Assembly: GCF_003073045.1 (NCBI RefSeq)
Contig: NC_037592.1
Span: forward strand, 5,941,924 to 6,005,923
Source: Pomacea canaliculata
Taxonomy: Eukaryota; Mollusca; Gastropoda; Architaenioglossa; Ampullariidae
Direction: 5' to 3'
Length of the DNA stretch: 64,000 nucleotides
This document shows, piece by piece, positions 1 through 11,976 of the stretch. The notes beneath the pieces were generated by a model. It saw only the letters and a program-made list of their open reading frames with translations, was not told where the DNA came from and did no database searches. Each line of letters begins with the position of its first letter. The first letter of the stretch is position 1. Position numbers and translations under genes: made by a program.

Positions 1-533
1 TACTATTCTCAATGAATATATTTCTTCTAAGTCACCATAATTTATTTTTTTCCTTAATCAGAGAGAGATTTTAACTTAATTAGAGAGAGGAGTGATAAGA
101 GAATAAGAGAAGTGTGTATATATGTATACATGTGTGTAAACTACATCCCATCATCAACAGAGCCTGTCTGTCCCGTGATGCTGTGCGGGGCAGAACTCGG
201 TGTGAAATATAGTCGCCAAGCAAACAGTGGGCGGAAAAGCTTTTCTTGTTCAACCATAAAGCCTTGTTCGTTAAAAGTCGTTAAAATGTCAAACTGTCAG
301 CAGGTTTGTTAAACACATTTGATAAAGATGACATAAAATCGACGACGAGATTGGCGGCATGCACAGACGGGTACGAGAACAAACATCCGCACACATCCGG
401 GCTCCACACGCATGATGATGATGATGACGATGATAATCATAATCATCATAATAAAATAATAGTATCTATGTGTTATAGCGTGGTTTTCAGAGAGTACTTT
501 TCACATTCAGTGGAAATCAAAAGGAAAACTTAC
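1..533. other. Left-edge stretch, intronic to lectin copy 1
   Basis: No gene was recognised here. On the minus strand this lies downstream of CTLD exon 2 of copy 1 (534-699), so it is most likely intron 2; CTLD exon 3 and the rest of that gene would lie beyond the left edge. A short GAT-rich simple repeat sits at about 412-450 and accounts for an Asp/His-rich open frame on the plus strand. Confidence 0.5.
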
Positions 534-972
534 ACCAAGTTTGCTTTGCGCCATTTTGTAACAGTTACGTCAAAACCGTTAAATCTCAGCCGTGAGTTCA
601 AGACAGGCAAGTGGCCCCCCAGAGACTTGCAAAACATTGAAGCCTCATTCCAAGAGAGACTGAGACCGGAGTACAATGTCCACTGAGCTGCCGTGGTTCC
701 TAAAAGAAACGACCGTTACTGTTACATTCAATAGCAAAAATTGTTTACACGAAAACAGAAATAAATCTATACAAAAGGTAAAAAATGAATAAATCGTGAA
801 AATCTTATGTGGCCTTTATTGAAAGACAATAAATAAAATTAAGCGCCAAGACTATAAGACATGATTTACAAGTTCACTCACCTGTGACAGGTGTACAGAA
901 GTACGGCAGACACTCCCAGGTAGCCACCAGCATCCACAACAAGATAAACCTTTGCCTTCTTCTGGCCACCAT
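534..972 (-). CDS. C-type lectin receptor, copy 1 (partial: exons 1-2)
   Basis: Two exons of a CTLD membrane receptor are visible; the rest is beyond the left edge. Exon 1 (972 to 882) encodes a signal peptide: an Arg-rich start (MVARRRQRF), then the hydrophobic LLWMLVATWECLPYF, ending in phase 1 at a GTGAGT donor. I chose the ATG at 972 because it sits in an ACCATGG context; an in-frame ATG lies further upstream. Exon 2 (699 to 534, 166 nt) encodes the first half of the CTLD: QWTLYSGLSLSWNEAS, the first canonical Cys in FCKSLGGHLPVLN, and a KW segment ending at a GTAAGT donor in phase 2. Both exons are open and splice in frame (phase 1). Length and phase match copies 4 and 5 exactly. Sugar-binding residues would be in exon 3, which is not visible. 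Confidence 0.75.
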
Positions 973-1043
973 GGTTCTCGCCACTGGAATTGCTTCAAGA
1001 AAATGCATTGTCCCCGTAGTGAACCCACCCAGGTGTTCTCCAT

Positions 1044-1058
1044 CACGTGGTGACGTCA
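1044..1058. promoter_or_regulatory. E-box plus CRE palindrome upstream of lectin copy 1
   Basis: CACGTG (1044-1049) is followed by the full CRE/ATF palindrome TGACGTCA (1051-1058), 79 bp upstream of the copy 1 start codon. The same palindrome, or a one-base variant, occurs at a similar distance in the other four copies, which is why it is listed as a probable promoter element and not chance. Confidence 0.55.
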
Positions 1059-1914
1059 CACGCGAGCTGGTTCAGGCGCGCGGGGGAATGTCGGGAGGAC
1101 ACTAGCCAATCGCCATCCTCCGACATTTACAGGTGGAAGGCTTCTTGCTTCATTGGGGTGGGAGTTAAGGCAAGTGTTCTTGTTCATGTGTGTATATGTG
1201 GGAGGGGATAGTGCGTGTGTAGCGTTTGAAATGTCTACACACATATCTGGAACTATTTGTTCAAAACATAACCGTAAAAAAAACCCCAAGAAAACCTTGA
1301 GTCACGTGAGAGATGGAAGGAGAGAGAGAGCATGCTTACACAAGTTTCATTACTCTAAAAATATTTAGAGACCAGTCTACAAGAAAGGTGCGAGAAGGAC
1401 ATTGACAGAATTAATAAAAACAAACTGAGCACTTGGAATAAAAAGTGCAGCCTCACTGCTAATAACAAATCTTTAATGAATAACTCAGTAAAGCAATGAC
1501 GAAATATCAAATACATAACTATTTATGGAAATTGATGAACACACACATGTCAACGAACTATGATGGACACAAGTATATTGACGAAGCAGGATAGATATAG
1601 TGATGAGCAATGACAGGTGTATTGACGAACAATAAGACACGGATATATTGACCTACCATGATATTCATATATTGACGAGAAATGATCACTACATTAACCA
1701 ACAAGCATAGATATATACATATATTTAGTCTCTTTCGTCCTCCGATGACCTCAATTCGACCCCAGTGTGAGCTGATGACATGATATGATTGGACATTGCT
1801 CACAGCCATCTTTACTGTTATCACTAATATATATATTATCCATAATATCATCCAACTAACCACACACCACTGATCACCTGACTTCAAATCCTAACAATGA
1901 CCGACACTTCCTGT
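1059..1914. other. Intergenic between lectin copy 1 and the duplicated block
   Basis: No coding exon, RNA gene or mobile element was recognised. The sequence is AT-rich. Around 1550-1690 a loosely repeated phrase built on atattgacgaa recurs every 30-40 bases, resembling a decayed minisatellite. Confidence 0.4.
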
Positions 1915-2329
1915 CATCTCAAAATACACTGGTGTCTAATTCCTCAATGCTCACGCGCACCAGGTCCATGCATAAATCATTATGCGCCCACCAAGACATC
2001 AATTTTTTATGGAGACATGTACACACAAAGCCTAAAAAAACTTACATTGAGAGAACACAATTTTAAATGGAAACAGTTTTCCTTCAAAGTCAGTCATTTG
2101 ATGAAAACTCATTTTATTTCAAAGATAAGTTTCTCACCTTAAATAAACGTTGACCATTCAACATTCCTATGTCTCTTTTCCTTATTGCTAAATACCTTGG
2201 TGTTAGTACTTTGTCATTACATTTGAAAAAATTCTTACAGGCAATTATATTCTTTACTTTTCTAGTTTTAAGTTACAAAAAAAAAATCCATACTTTTGTT
2301 TCCAACTGTGCTGCATCCTTTGGTTTTCA

Positions 2330-2840
2330 TTATAACATTAACAATACTAATTATAATACTAATAGTTGAATTATTAATTTAATTAATTTTACTGGTTAAA
2401 ATGTTAATACTAATACTCATAATACCAATTCTAATGGTAATAATACTTTTTCCAATGCTGCTAGTTCTAACATTCATAACAATAGTAAGACTACAAGTTC
2501 TTATACTAATAATTATTCTGATATTATTAGTTATAAGACTACTAATTGTAGTAATAATAATAATATTATTATTAATAGCTTCTAGTTCTATGATTTATAA
2601 TAATACCAATATTACTAGCTCTAACATTAAAACAAATTAATTTTCATAGTCTTTTTAATACTTAATACCAATATAATATTATAACTAATATAATACTAAT
2701 AATACTAATCTTTTTATAGCTAATACTAATCTAATGCTACTAGGTCTAACAAGAATAATAATACTATTAAATAATAATATCAGTACTAATATTAGGCCTA
2801 ATGTCGATACTATTACCGATACCAATACTACTAGGTCTAA
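2330..2840. repeat. Degenerate ATN trinucleotide tract (left unit)
   Basis: About 500 bp of imperfect AAT/ACT/ATA trinucleotides, as in aatactaataatac. It produces long Ile/Leu-only open frames that are not genes. Its counterpart in the right unit is at 9405-9890. Confidence 0.8.
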
Positions 2841-3404
2841 TATGAATTCTCACTTCCTTTCTCGTTCTAAGAAATTCGATATTATGTGAAGCATACATCA
2901 GTAAGTACTAAAGATGTGTTGTAGTATTGTTCATGTAGTTCCTACAGGTACCACGCAAACTGTGAAATGTTGCTCCTGCAGTTTCTACAAATATTCAATA
3001 CACTGTGAATAGTCATCCTTATTCTTCATGCACTTGTATAGAAGCCTGCCTGTCTCGGCCAGTTCATGGATGGCTGACTTTGTCATGGATGGCTGACTTT
3101 GTCGCGCTGACGAGGACTGCGCCCTTTGCCACAAACACCTGCAAACCTGTTGAAGTCGCACACCACAAGCAGACAGCCAGCAACACCCACGACAATGACG
3201 AAGGTAGCAGATGAGGTGGAGGTGTACACACTGGGAGATCCCCACTCCGAGTTGTGGCTTCTTCTGTACTTGGACGTGGTGTTGCGGTGCATGGCGGGTA
3301 TCACCATGGAGACGTTGGGAGGGAGTTTTATTATGCACTTGCACACCACCAGCTCAGACCCTTGAGAAAAAAATGAATGTTTCTCTGATTATCGAAGTAG
3401 CGAT

Positions 3405-5062
3405 TTCACCTTTAAAAAAATGGCGCGGACAAAAACCTTCACAAACTAATAAACAATAGAAGAAAGAGATGCACAGAAAGTACTCTGGCAGACAAACGTG
3501 TTGCTAGCTATACCTATTGACAGATAATGTCAATACTATTAAAGTAGCGCTCAAAAAGATAGACATACTTAAAGAAAGACACACATATATATAGTAAAAA
3601 AATATATGTTATATAACACATTTCTGTTGTAAGTCAACAAAAGAAGGTGCTAGACATATTAACCACACATAAAGAAAGATATGTTTTGTTATACTACACT
3701 AAAGCCAGACATCATCATCGATACTGAAAATGAAAGCATTATAATTTATTGTCTTCAATATTTTCTTTATATTTGTACAAGGATTCCATAGGAGGAAGAG
3801 AGTAAAAGCCAAAGTTTTAAAAAAGGTTTCAGTTGATCATTAGCTTCATGCTCCGTGGGTTGACTTCCTTTAGTGCTTTGATCTCTTGTTATCTATTACT
3901 AGCAAGTCAATATTTATCTTTACCATTTGTCGACGGGGTCATCTCTGACGAGGAGCTGTATTTGAGGAGTCAGAAATAGTGGGAGGTTGATACTGACTGA
4001 GCTCATTGCTGGATGTACTTGTGGTTCCTGTGTTGTCAACAGAGGAGTCCGTGGACTGTGGAGTAGTGGCGGTCTCTGATGATGGTTGTGGTTGGGTTGA
4101 AGTGGACGTAGGGACGACCGGGGATGAAGAAGTTGTGATGGTGCTGAATGGAAATACCACAGGTTGTGGTAAGCTGTTGCTGTTGGTGGTGGAAATATTC
4201 GGCGGGCTGTTGTTGTCGACATTATCTGAGGAAAAATCTGCTTTAATAAGTTTTAATTAGCAATTTCACCTTTTAAAAAAATGGCGCTGGACAACAACCT
4301 TTACAAACTAATAAACAATAGGAGAAAGTACTCTGGCAGACAAAAGTTTCGCTAGGTACACCTATTGACAGATAAGAAAGACAAACACACACACACATAT
4401 ATATAGTAAAAAAATGTATGTATATAACATATTATTGTAAGTCAGTAAAAGAAAGGTGCTAGACATATTAACCACACATTAAGAAAGACATGTTTTGTAT
4501 ATACATGTACTAATGACGCCAGACATCATCATCGATACTGAATGAAAATGAAAGAATTGTAATTTATTGTCTTCAATATTTTATTTATATTTGTACAAGG
4601 ATTCTATAGGAGAAGCGAGTAAAAGTCAAAGTTTAAAAAAAAGGTTTCAGTTGATCATTAGCATCGTGCTTCATAGGTTTACTTCCTTTCCTGCTTTGAT
4701 TTCTTGTTATGTATTACTTGTAAGTCAATATTTATCCTTTACCATCATTTGTCGAAGGGGTCATCTCTGACGAGGAGGTGTGGGAGGTAGTGGGAGGTTG
4801 ATACTGACTGAGCTCAGTGCTGGATGTTAACCTCTCTGTACTTGTGGTTCCGGTGTTGTCAACAGAGTCAGTGGACTGTGCAGTGGTGGCGGTCTCTGAT
4901 GATGCTTGTGGTTGGGTTGAAGTGGACGTAGGGACGATTAGGGGATGAAGATGTTGTGATGGTGCTGCACGGATCTACCGCAGGTCGTGGTGAGCTGTTG
5001 ATGTTGGTGGAAATGTTCTGCGTGCTGATGTTGTTGATGTCATCTGAAGAAAACCTGATTTG
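3405..5062. repeat. Tandem duplication of a stalk exon and its intron (about 860 bp x2)
   Basis: The stretch from about 3405 to 4260 repeats as about 4262 to 5062. Both start with a phrase resembling atttcacctttaaaaaa, then an intron with an atgacg..gacatcatcatcgatactga phrase, then a Ser/Thr-rich minus-strand stalk exon. The right unit (8953-12531) has only one such unit, so the expansion happened in the left unit or was lost from the right. Confidence 0.8.
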
Positions 5063-5494
5063 ATAAGTTTTACTTATGACCAGTGGTCGAAGTCAAAGGT
5101 CATAGAGCGACAATTCTCTCGCTCATACTACACACTCTATCGCTCTCTCACACAAACTTTCTCTTTGTCACACACACTCTCGCACAGTCTTTTCGACTTT
5201 CCCACACTATCTCTCTCACTCACTCTCTCTCTCTCTCTCTTTCACACAATTCTTTCTCTCCTGCGCGCGAGAGAAGGAAGAATCTTACTTTCAAAGCATT
5301 CTTTTAGCATCGTGGTTGCTGACGAATTCACTGTAATGAGCAGTCTAGACAGCAATGTATTTATTCAAGTATACTGTGCATGCAAGAAAAACACTGCGCC
5401 CACACATTCTTGTCCGTTTGAGGGAGGATAACTCATGCACTTTTGCCAGCAGCTGTCCGGAGTAGACGCATTAAGCTGCTGAGTCTGCAGGTTT

Positions 5495-5533
5495 GGCAAT
5501 GAACCAGGCAATGAACCAGGCAATGAACCAGGC
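5495..5533 (-). repeat. 12-bp repeat x3 in the PAN exon, coding PGSL
   Basis: Three perfect 12-bp units near the start of the copy 2 PAN exon encode Pro-Gly-Ser-Leu three times. Copies 4 and 5 have only one related PGSL- or SGSL-like segment at this place, so this is a local in-frame expansion. Confidence 0.85.
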
Positions 5534-7953
5534 ATTGTAGTGGAACGACAACTACCTGCAAACACGGACACATGACCAAACTGTCTTGGTGACTTGACAG
5601 GTTTTAGTCCACAATAGACCACTTTATCTACTTAGCAACATGGATGTAAACAATGATCGGAAATTGTCAGGTCAGTAAATAAGTTGTCTGGAATCGTATA
5701 AGAAATTATTTCCACGTTAATAGAGGCAGATATAAAATACATACATACCAATAAACAAAAACAAAAATATGTAGATGGATCTAGCTTAAAGGGTGAAAGG
5801 TGTACGTGTATTGACCTTTGACATGGGTCTGACCTTTTCTGAGAGAGTTTATTTTCTTTGAACAAAGTCACAGCAGACAAGTCAATCTTACCTTTGTCAA
5901 ATTCGCACACAGCGCTGCACGGCCTTGCAGTTCCAGGTACACAATTTTTGGTTGTCCTGTTTGTACATAACACAAAAATCTGTCTGTTGAAAATTAGTTC
6001 ACCATCTCCCCAGAACGAGAGACCATCCGGCTGTGGCGAGCAGTCTCCCTCCCATCTGTTGGGCGTCTCATTAGGAGTTGGTGAGTAAAGGCCAGTCCAG
6101 ATGTCGTTTATCCTATTGTAGAAAATATTTAGTAGACACAATCATAATGGAAAAGTTTGAACATTGTGTAGTCAATGCTACACCGCGCATGTACAGTAAT
6201 CCCCTTTCCCTCCCTAACCACCACAATTTTAACACACCTTTTACAATTTTATTTTATTATAAAAATTATTCCTGTAAAGATTTACCAAAAAGTTATAGAA
6301 GGTTAAGTTTAGGTAGATGTTTTCATATTCAGTGCCTGGAAGAGCATTGATTGTAAGTGGTTCAACGTGTCTAGGGAACAATATATCTGAAAGCGTAACA
6401 AATCCCTCTTCGTCCGCCGCGTTTACCTTCCATCATTTATCTCCAGGCTAGAGCAGGCCTTGAACCACTAGACTTCTACTTTTATGTGTGCGTGTGTGTT
6501 TCCGAATACTGTAGTGTATGAACGATTGCGAATTTGTTCATTGCTGTTTGTAATGGTGCTTACATTATATAAAAATAATATTATATAAACCCATTATCTG
6601 TTTTAAAAAAGACCTACGAAGTCCCACTGCGCCATTTTACAGCTGTTTCGTTAAACCCGTGATATCGTATCTGGGTGTTCAAGACCGGCAGATGTCCTCC
6701 TAAAGAGTTGCAAAACTGGGATGCCTGGTTCCAAGACAGTTGTAGATGTGGGTACAGTGTCCACTGAGCCGCCGTAGTTCCTGTGCACAGAAGAAATGTT
6801 TACCGTCTCATCTAACTAAATCTTCGACTTCAAACAAACCCATCGCTGTTATCAGTCGTCTGATTAAATTGTTATGAAAAGGCAACATTGTGGAATCTGT
6901 ATGTCAGTGGTTATGAGTTGGTTGTGTATGTTTTGTCATTTTCCACAGGAAAAAAACTGAAATAGTTTTGTGTTGCTATTAAATATTTCTTTTATTCATA
7001 GTGGCAAAGTATTCTGAACTGAAAAGCAGGAGACATTTTATGAATAAGGCTGGTATAATTATCATTAAATAGTTTATTAATGTGCTGCAAGGAAAAAAAA
7101 TAAAAAGAGAGAAAAATTCCATTAAGAATGTTTGGTCTCTATTGTATGTCTGTAAAATATGGGATTTTATTTTTGTTTACACTTTGGAACCACGTTTTAA
7201 ACCATAACTTAGCCAGTTTATTCTATATTTATGAAGCAATGTTAAGTTTCTCCAGGGCAACAGGGAAACTAAGGTAAGATTTTGGTCTCCGAAGTTAGGA
7301 ATCATTGTCGAGACCCCGCTTTACCCCTGAGGTCTAGAACAAAGGGGAAAGATACTCTGGGGCAAAGGTATTATAAACATAATCGACGGAACTGTGACAA
7401 ACATGTTATGAAATCGTGGCATTCAAAATAAATAATTCTATACAAATAATTCACGGTAGAAGTTTCCCTGCACACAAAGGGAACTTAGTTTGTCACAATT
7501 CCAAGACCTAAGAAAAATCCCGATTTTTTTTATCGTCAAGCGCGAGTGTGACTTGTTTGTTGTTTGTGAATTAGGTCTGAAGATTATAATCACAATAGTT
7601 ATGGAAAGACTGCAGTAAATCGTGTCATTTATGACAATTACAAATCATCAATCTTTTTTTAATTTTTGCAACAGAGAGACAACAGTTGCTATCTAAATTT
7701 CGTTCACTGTTATGCTTTGTGTGCGGCTGTCTGCGCGTGCGGTGTGTGTGCGTGTGTCAAAATGAAGATGTTATCACACCAACCTGAGTAAGTTGTTGTA
7801 CAGAAACACGGCAAATATTGCCAAGTTGCCACAAGCAGCCAGCACCACAAAACTCTCCCTGTCGCCATTTTCCGCGCCGCACGAAGGACTAGCTCTGGAC
7901 ACCCGGGGTGTCGCCTTCACACGGAGTTCAGCGGAGGAATACACTGTCACGCT

Positions 7954-7961
7954 TGACGTCA
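7954..7961. promoter_or_regulatory. CRE palindrome upstream of lectin copy 2
   Basis: A perfect TGACGTCA lies 86 bp upstream of the copy 2 start codon, followed by gtcatg. It is at the same relative position as in copies 1, 3 and 4. Confidence 0.55.
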
Positions 7962-8473
7962 GTCATGTGCAATTCACTTTCAAATGCTGGGTAGCTAGTG
8001 TCTGTTTACGAGTCAAACAACAATTCTATGAACTTTTGATGAGACCTTTCAGGGACAGAGGTTTCTTCACGCTCTGTTAATATGTGAGAGTGCGCGCGCA
8101 ACACGGAAGGACTGGGAGATAACTGTGGAAGGGCGATGGTGAGGAATTTGACCACACACATAGAAATATGCACGTCTTTATAGTGCAGTGGTGTGTAGAG
8201 GAACTTTTTTTCAATACAATGAAGTTCTGCATCCATAAAAGTAAAAATCCCGAAATTCAAGATGCCAATATAATAAGCGGCTCAGACAAAACAATAATAG
8301 ACAATCGTACATGGACAGAAAATATTAATAAGTCATGACTGTTCATCCTAAGTTTTGCCAACAGAACAAAGATACAAATAACAGAACAGGAAGGAAAAAA
8401 TATATGTTTTTGATCGAGATACAATCACCCGAGGATATCTAACCGGAGTTGGACGCAGCGACACAATCAATAG

Positions 8474-8668
8474 CAGACCTGGGCAAAGGCCGGCCCGCGG
8501 GCCGGATCCGGCCCGCCTCCTGTCTCTGACCGGCCCGCTGGCCCGCCTGCCAGTATATACACTATATATACAGTATTGGGTAAAACTGAGTTAACTATAT
8601 TAGTCCGGCTCTCTAAAACCATCCCAATTCTCATGCGGCCCCTTGGGAAAATTAATTGCCCACCCCTG
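8474..8668. mobile_element. hAT-like MITE (about 195 bp)
   Basis: It starts CAGACCTGGGCAA and ends TTGCCCACCCCTG. These are imperfect terminal inverted repeats of the CAGGGGTGGGCAA type found on non-autonomous hAT elements. The interior is rich in GGCCCG inverted motifs. It sits exactly where the left duplication unit ends. I could not see a clear 8-bp target duplication. Confidence 0.6.
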
Positions 8669-9404
8669 CTATACACATAAGTGTCAATGTAAGCAATCGT
8701 CATTTGAGACTATTATGATTACTGAACTTGATCACATTGATCTCAGTAAATCCTCTAACAGAGGGAGAGCGGAACATGAGGCTTGTCACACGAGATGTCA
8801 GAGTTCACACAAAGAAACCGGACATCCATCTGATGACTGTCATCTCCATTGTTTCCCCGGCGCGTGCGCGTGATAGTGTAACAACTGAATTTTTTAAACA
8901 TAAAACTGTATAGGAGGCAGCTCATGCAGGCTTTGCATGTGATTTTGCACAATATCATCTCAAAATACACTGCTGTCTAAATCCTCAAGGTCTGTGCATA
9001 AATCATTATTTGCCCACCAAGACATCAATTTTGTATGTAGAAACACGTACACACAAAGACTAAAAACATTTACATTGAGAGAACACAACTTTAAATGGAA
9101 ACAGTTTCCTTCAAAATCAGTCAGTGATGAAAACTTATTTTATTTCAAAGATAAGTTTCTCGCCTTAAATAAACGTTGACAATCGTCTCATGATCAGAGT
9201 AAAATGGTCCAGACAATACTGAGAAAGCTTTCAACATTCCTATGTCTGTTCTCCTTATTGCTAAAACACCTTGGTGTTAGTACTTTGTTAGTACACTTGA
9301 AAGAGTCTTACAGGCAATTATACTCTTTAATTTTCTAGTTTTAAGTTACAAAAAAATCCATACTTTTGTTTTAAACTGTGCTGCATCCTTTTGGTTCTCA
9401 TTAT

Positions 9405-9890
9405 AATATTAACAATACTAGTTCTCATTCTAATAGTTGAATTATTAATTTAATTATTTTACTGGTTAAAATGTTAATACTAATTTTCATAATACCATTT
9501 CTAATGGTAATAAAACTTATTCCAATACTGCTAGTTGTAACATTAATAACAATAGTAAGACTAATAGTTCTTAGACTAAGAATTATTCTTTTATTAGTTA
9601 TAATACTACTAACTGTAGTTATAATAATATTAGCTTCTAGTTCTACTATTTATAATAATACCAATATTACTAGCTTTATTGTTATAACAAATTAATTTCT
9701 ATAGTCTTTTTGATAACTAATACCACTATAATATAATGAAACTAATATAATACGAATCTTTTAGTATCTAATACTAATCTAATGCTACTAGGTCTAACAA
9801 GAATAATAATAGTATTAAATAATAATATCAGTACTAATATTAGGCGTAATATTGATACTATTACCTATACCAATACTACTAGGTCTTAAT
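9405..9890. repeat. Degenerate ATN trinucleotide tract (right unit)
   Basis: Counterpart of the tract at 2330-2840, with the same order of imperfect trinucleotides and scattered substitutions. No coding content. Confidence 0.8.
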
Positions 9891-10191
9891 ATAAATTCTC
9901 GTCTGCTATCTTGTTCTAAGAAATTTGATATTACCTGAAGCATAAATCAGTAAGTATTAAAGATGTGTTGTAGTATTGTTCATGTAGTTCCCACAGGTAC
10001 CAAGCAAACTGTGAAATGTTGTTTATTCAGTTTCTACAGATATTCAATACACTGTGAATTGTTGCTTTCTCGTCAGACATGTCCACTGATCTGTTCAGTC
10101 ATCCTTTGTTCTTCATGCTCGTGTATAGCTGCCTGCCTGTCTCAGCCAGTTCATGGATAGCTGACTCTGTCATGGATGGCTGACTATCTGT

Positions 10192-11884
10192 TCATGGATG
10201 GCTGACTTTGTCGCGCTGACGAAGACTGCGCCCTTTGCCACAAACACCTGCAAACCTGTTGATGTCGCACACCACAAGCAGACAGCCAGCAACACCCACG
10301 ACAATGACGAAGGTAGCAGATGAGGTGGAGGTGTACACACTGGGAGATCCCCACTCCGAGTTGTGGCTTCTTCTGTACTTGGACGTGGTGTTGCGGTGCA
10401 TGGCGGGTATCACCATGGAGACGTTGGGAGGGAGTTTCATTATGCACGTGCACACCACCCTCTCAGACCCTCGAGAAAAAAAAAGAACATTTACCGATTA
10501 TGGAAGAAGCGATTTCCCCTTCAAAGAAAATCGTGCGGACAGCAACCTTCACAAACTAACGTACAATAGGAGAAAGAGAGACACAGAAAGTACTCTGGCA
10601 CATCTATTGACAGATAATGTTAACACTATTAAAGTAGCACTCAAAAAGATAGACATGTTTAAGGAAAGACATATATATATATAAATATTTGACACATTGA
10701 GTTTAATTTCTATTGTAAGTCAATAAAGAAAGACGCTAGACATATTAACCACACATTAAGAAAGAAATATTTTGTTTATACTACAATGAAACCAGACATC
10801 ATCATCGATATTGAAAATAAAAGCATTGTAATTTATTGTCTTCAATATTTTCTTTATACTAGTGCAAGATTTCCATAGGAGGAAGTGAGTAAAAGACAAA
10901 GTTTTAAGAAAAGGTTTTAGTTTATCATTAGCTTCGTGCTCCGTGGGTTTACTGCCTTTCCTGCTTTGACCTCTTGTTATATATTACTTGCAAGTCAATA
11001 TTTATCCTCACCATTTGTCGAAGGGGTCATCTCTGACGAGGAGGTGTGGGAGGTAGTGGGAGGTTGATACTGACTGAGCTCAGTGCTGGATGTTAACCTC
11101 TCTGTACTTGTGGTTCTGATGTTGTCAACAGAGTCAGTAGACTGTGGAGTAGTGTCGGTCTCTGATGATGTTTGTGGTTGGGTTAAAGTGGACGTAGGGA
11201 CGACAAGGGATGAAGAAGTTGTGATGGTGCTGCATGCATCTACCGCAGGTTGTGGTGAGCTGTTGATGTTGGTGGTGGAAATTTTCGGCGTGCTGATGCT
11301 GTTGTCGACATTACCTGAGGAAAAACCTGCTTTCTTAAGTTTTACTTATGACCAGTGGTCGAAACGGAACTGTGACAAACACATTTATGAAATCTTGGCA
11401 TTCAAATAGATAGTTGTTTACAAATATTTCACGGTAGAAGTTTCCCTACACACAAAGGGAACCTTGTTTGTCACAATACCAAGACCTAAGAAAAATCCCG
11501 CTTTTCTCTCGTCAACAGCGAGTGTGCGCGCAATGTTTTCTCTGACTTGTTTGTTGTGTGTGAATTAGTTCTGGAGATTATAATCACAATAGTTATGGAA
11601 AGACCGCAGTAAATCATGTTATTTGTGACTATTACAGGTCATCAATTTTTTTTTATTTTGGCAACAGATAAAGAACAGTTGCTATCTAAAATTCGTTCAC
11701 TATTATGATTTGTGTGCGTGTGTTGTTGGTTTTTTTGTGTGTGTGGGTCTGCGTGTGTGTGTGTATGTGTGGGTCAAAATGAAGATGTTATCACACCAAC
11801 CTGAGTAAGCTGTTGTACAGAAACACGACAAATATTGCCAAGTTGCCACAAGCAGCCAGCACCACAAAACTCTCCTGTCGCCAT
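10192..11884 (-). pseudogene. Lectin receptor copy 3: signal-stalk-TM only, CTLD and PAN exons deleted
   Basis: Three exons are visible: signal 11884-11801, stalk 11314-11012 and TM 10469-10192. The stalk is fully open (303 nt, Ser/Thr/Pro-rich, starting NVDNSISTPKISTT) and the TM exon is open (NTTSKYRR, helix TFVIVVGVAGCLLVV, tail ending KVSHP). Exons for CTLD and PAN are absent, removed with about 2.3 kb by a deletion that joins intron 1 to the stalk-side intron. Because every module has phase 1 borders, signal-to-stalk splicing would keep frame. However, the signal exon is 84 nt instead of the 85 nt of copy 2: one G is missing near codon 5, which moves the hydrophobic core out of frame. 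It is either a dead copy or a sequence error in that base. Confidence 0.75.
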
Positions 11885-11968
11885 TGTCAGTGCCACATGC
11901 AGGACTAGCTCTGGACACCCGGATGTCGCCCTCACACTAAATTCAGCGGAGGAATACACTGTCACGAT

Positions 11969-11976
11969 TGACGTCA
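11969..11976. promoter_or_regulatory. CRE palindrome upstream of lectin copy 3
   Basis: A perfect TGACGTCA lies 85 bp upstream of the copy 3 ATG. The flanks are nearly identical to copy 2, as expected from the segmental duplication. Confidence 0.5.

Larger units (their letters stand above)
3083..7868 (-). pseudogene. CTLD-PAN-mucin-TM receptor, copy 2 (stop in PAN exon)
   Basis: Exons on the minus strand: signal 7868-7784 (MATGRVLWCWLLVATWQYL, open, phase 1); CTLD-a 6780-6618 (163 nt, open, FCNSLGGHLPVLN); CTLD-b 6112-5892; PAN-like 5555-5289; stalk-1 5043-4743; stalk-2 4225-3924; TM 3360-3083. CTLD-b reads open, but between about 6003 and 5910 it is shifted: the normal EPN...DFCV..Y pattern appears in a neighbouring frame, so two compensating single-base indels look likely. 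The PAN exon has an in-frame TGA at 5367-5365 after ECVGAVF, and both stalk exons contain a frame break. The TM exon is clean: cysteines, an NTTSKYRR motif, the helix TFVIVVGVAGCLLVV and a short basic tail ending KVSHP. I infer a former cell-surface lectin receptor, now probably non-functional. Confidence 0.75.
1915..8467. repeat. Segmental duplication, left unit (6.5 kb)
   Basis: This block is homologous to 8953-12531. Both begin with the phrase around atctcaaaatacact and both end at gcagcgacacaatcaata. In order they share the degenerate ATN repeat, the lectin transmembrane exon, the stalk exon, intron 1, the signal exon and the promoter. The left unit keeps the CTLD and PAN exons and has two copies of the stalk exon; the right unit lacks the former and has one stalk exon. 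Confidence 0.85.

Noticed and set aside
306-686. 126-codon plus-strand frame with an Asp/His run
   Set aside because: It overlaps CTLD exon 2 on the opposite strand and a GAT simple repeat; it is a shadow of the real exon.
2401-2640. Ile/Leu-only open frame (also 9471-9695)
   Set aside because: It is a translation of the degenerate ATN trinucleotide tract, duplicated with the block, with no start or splice support.
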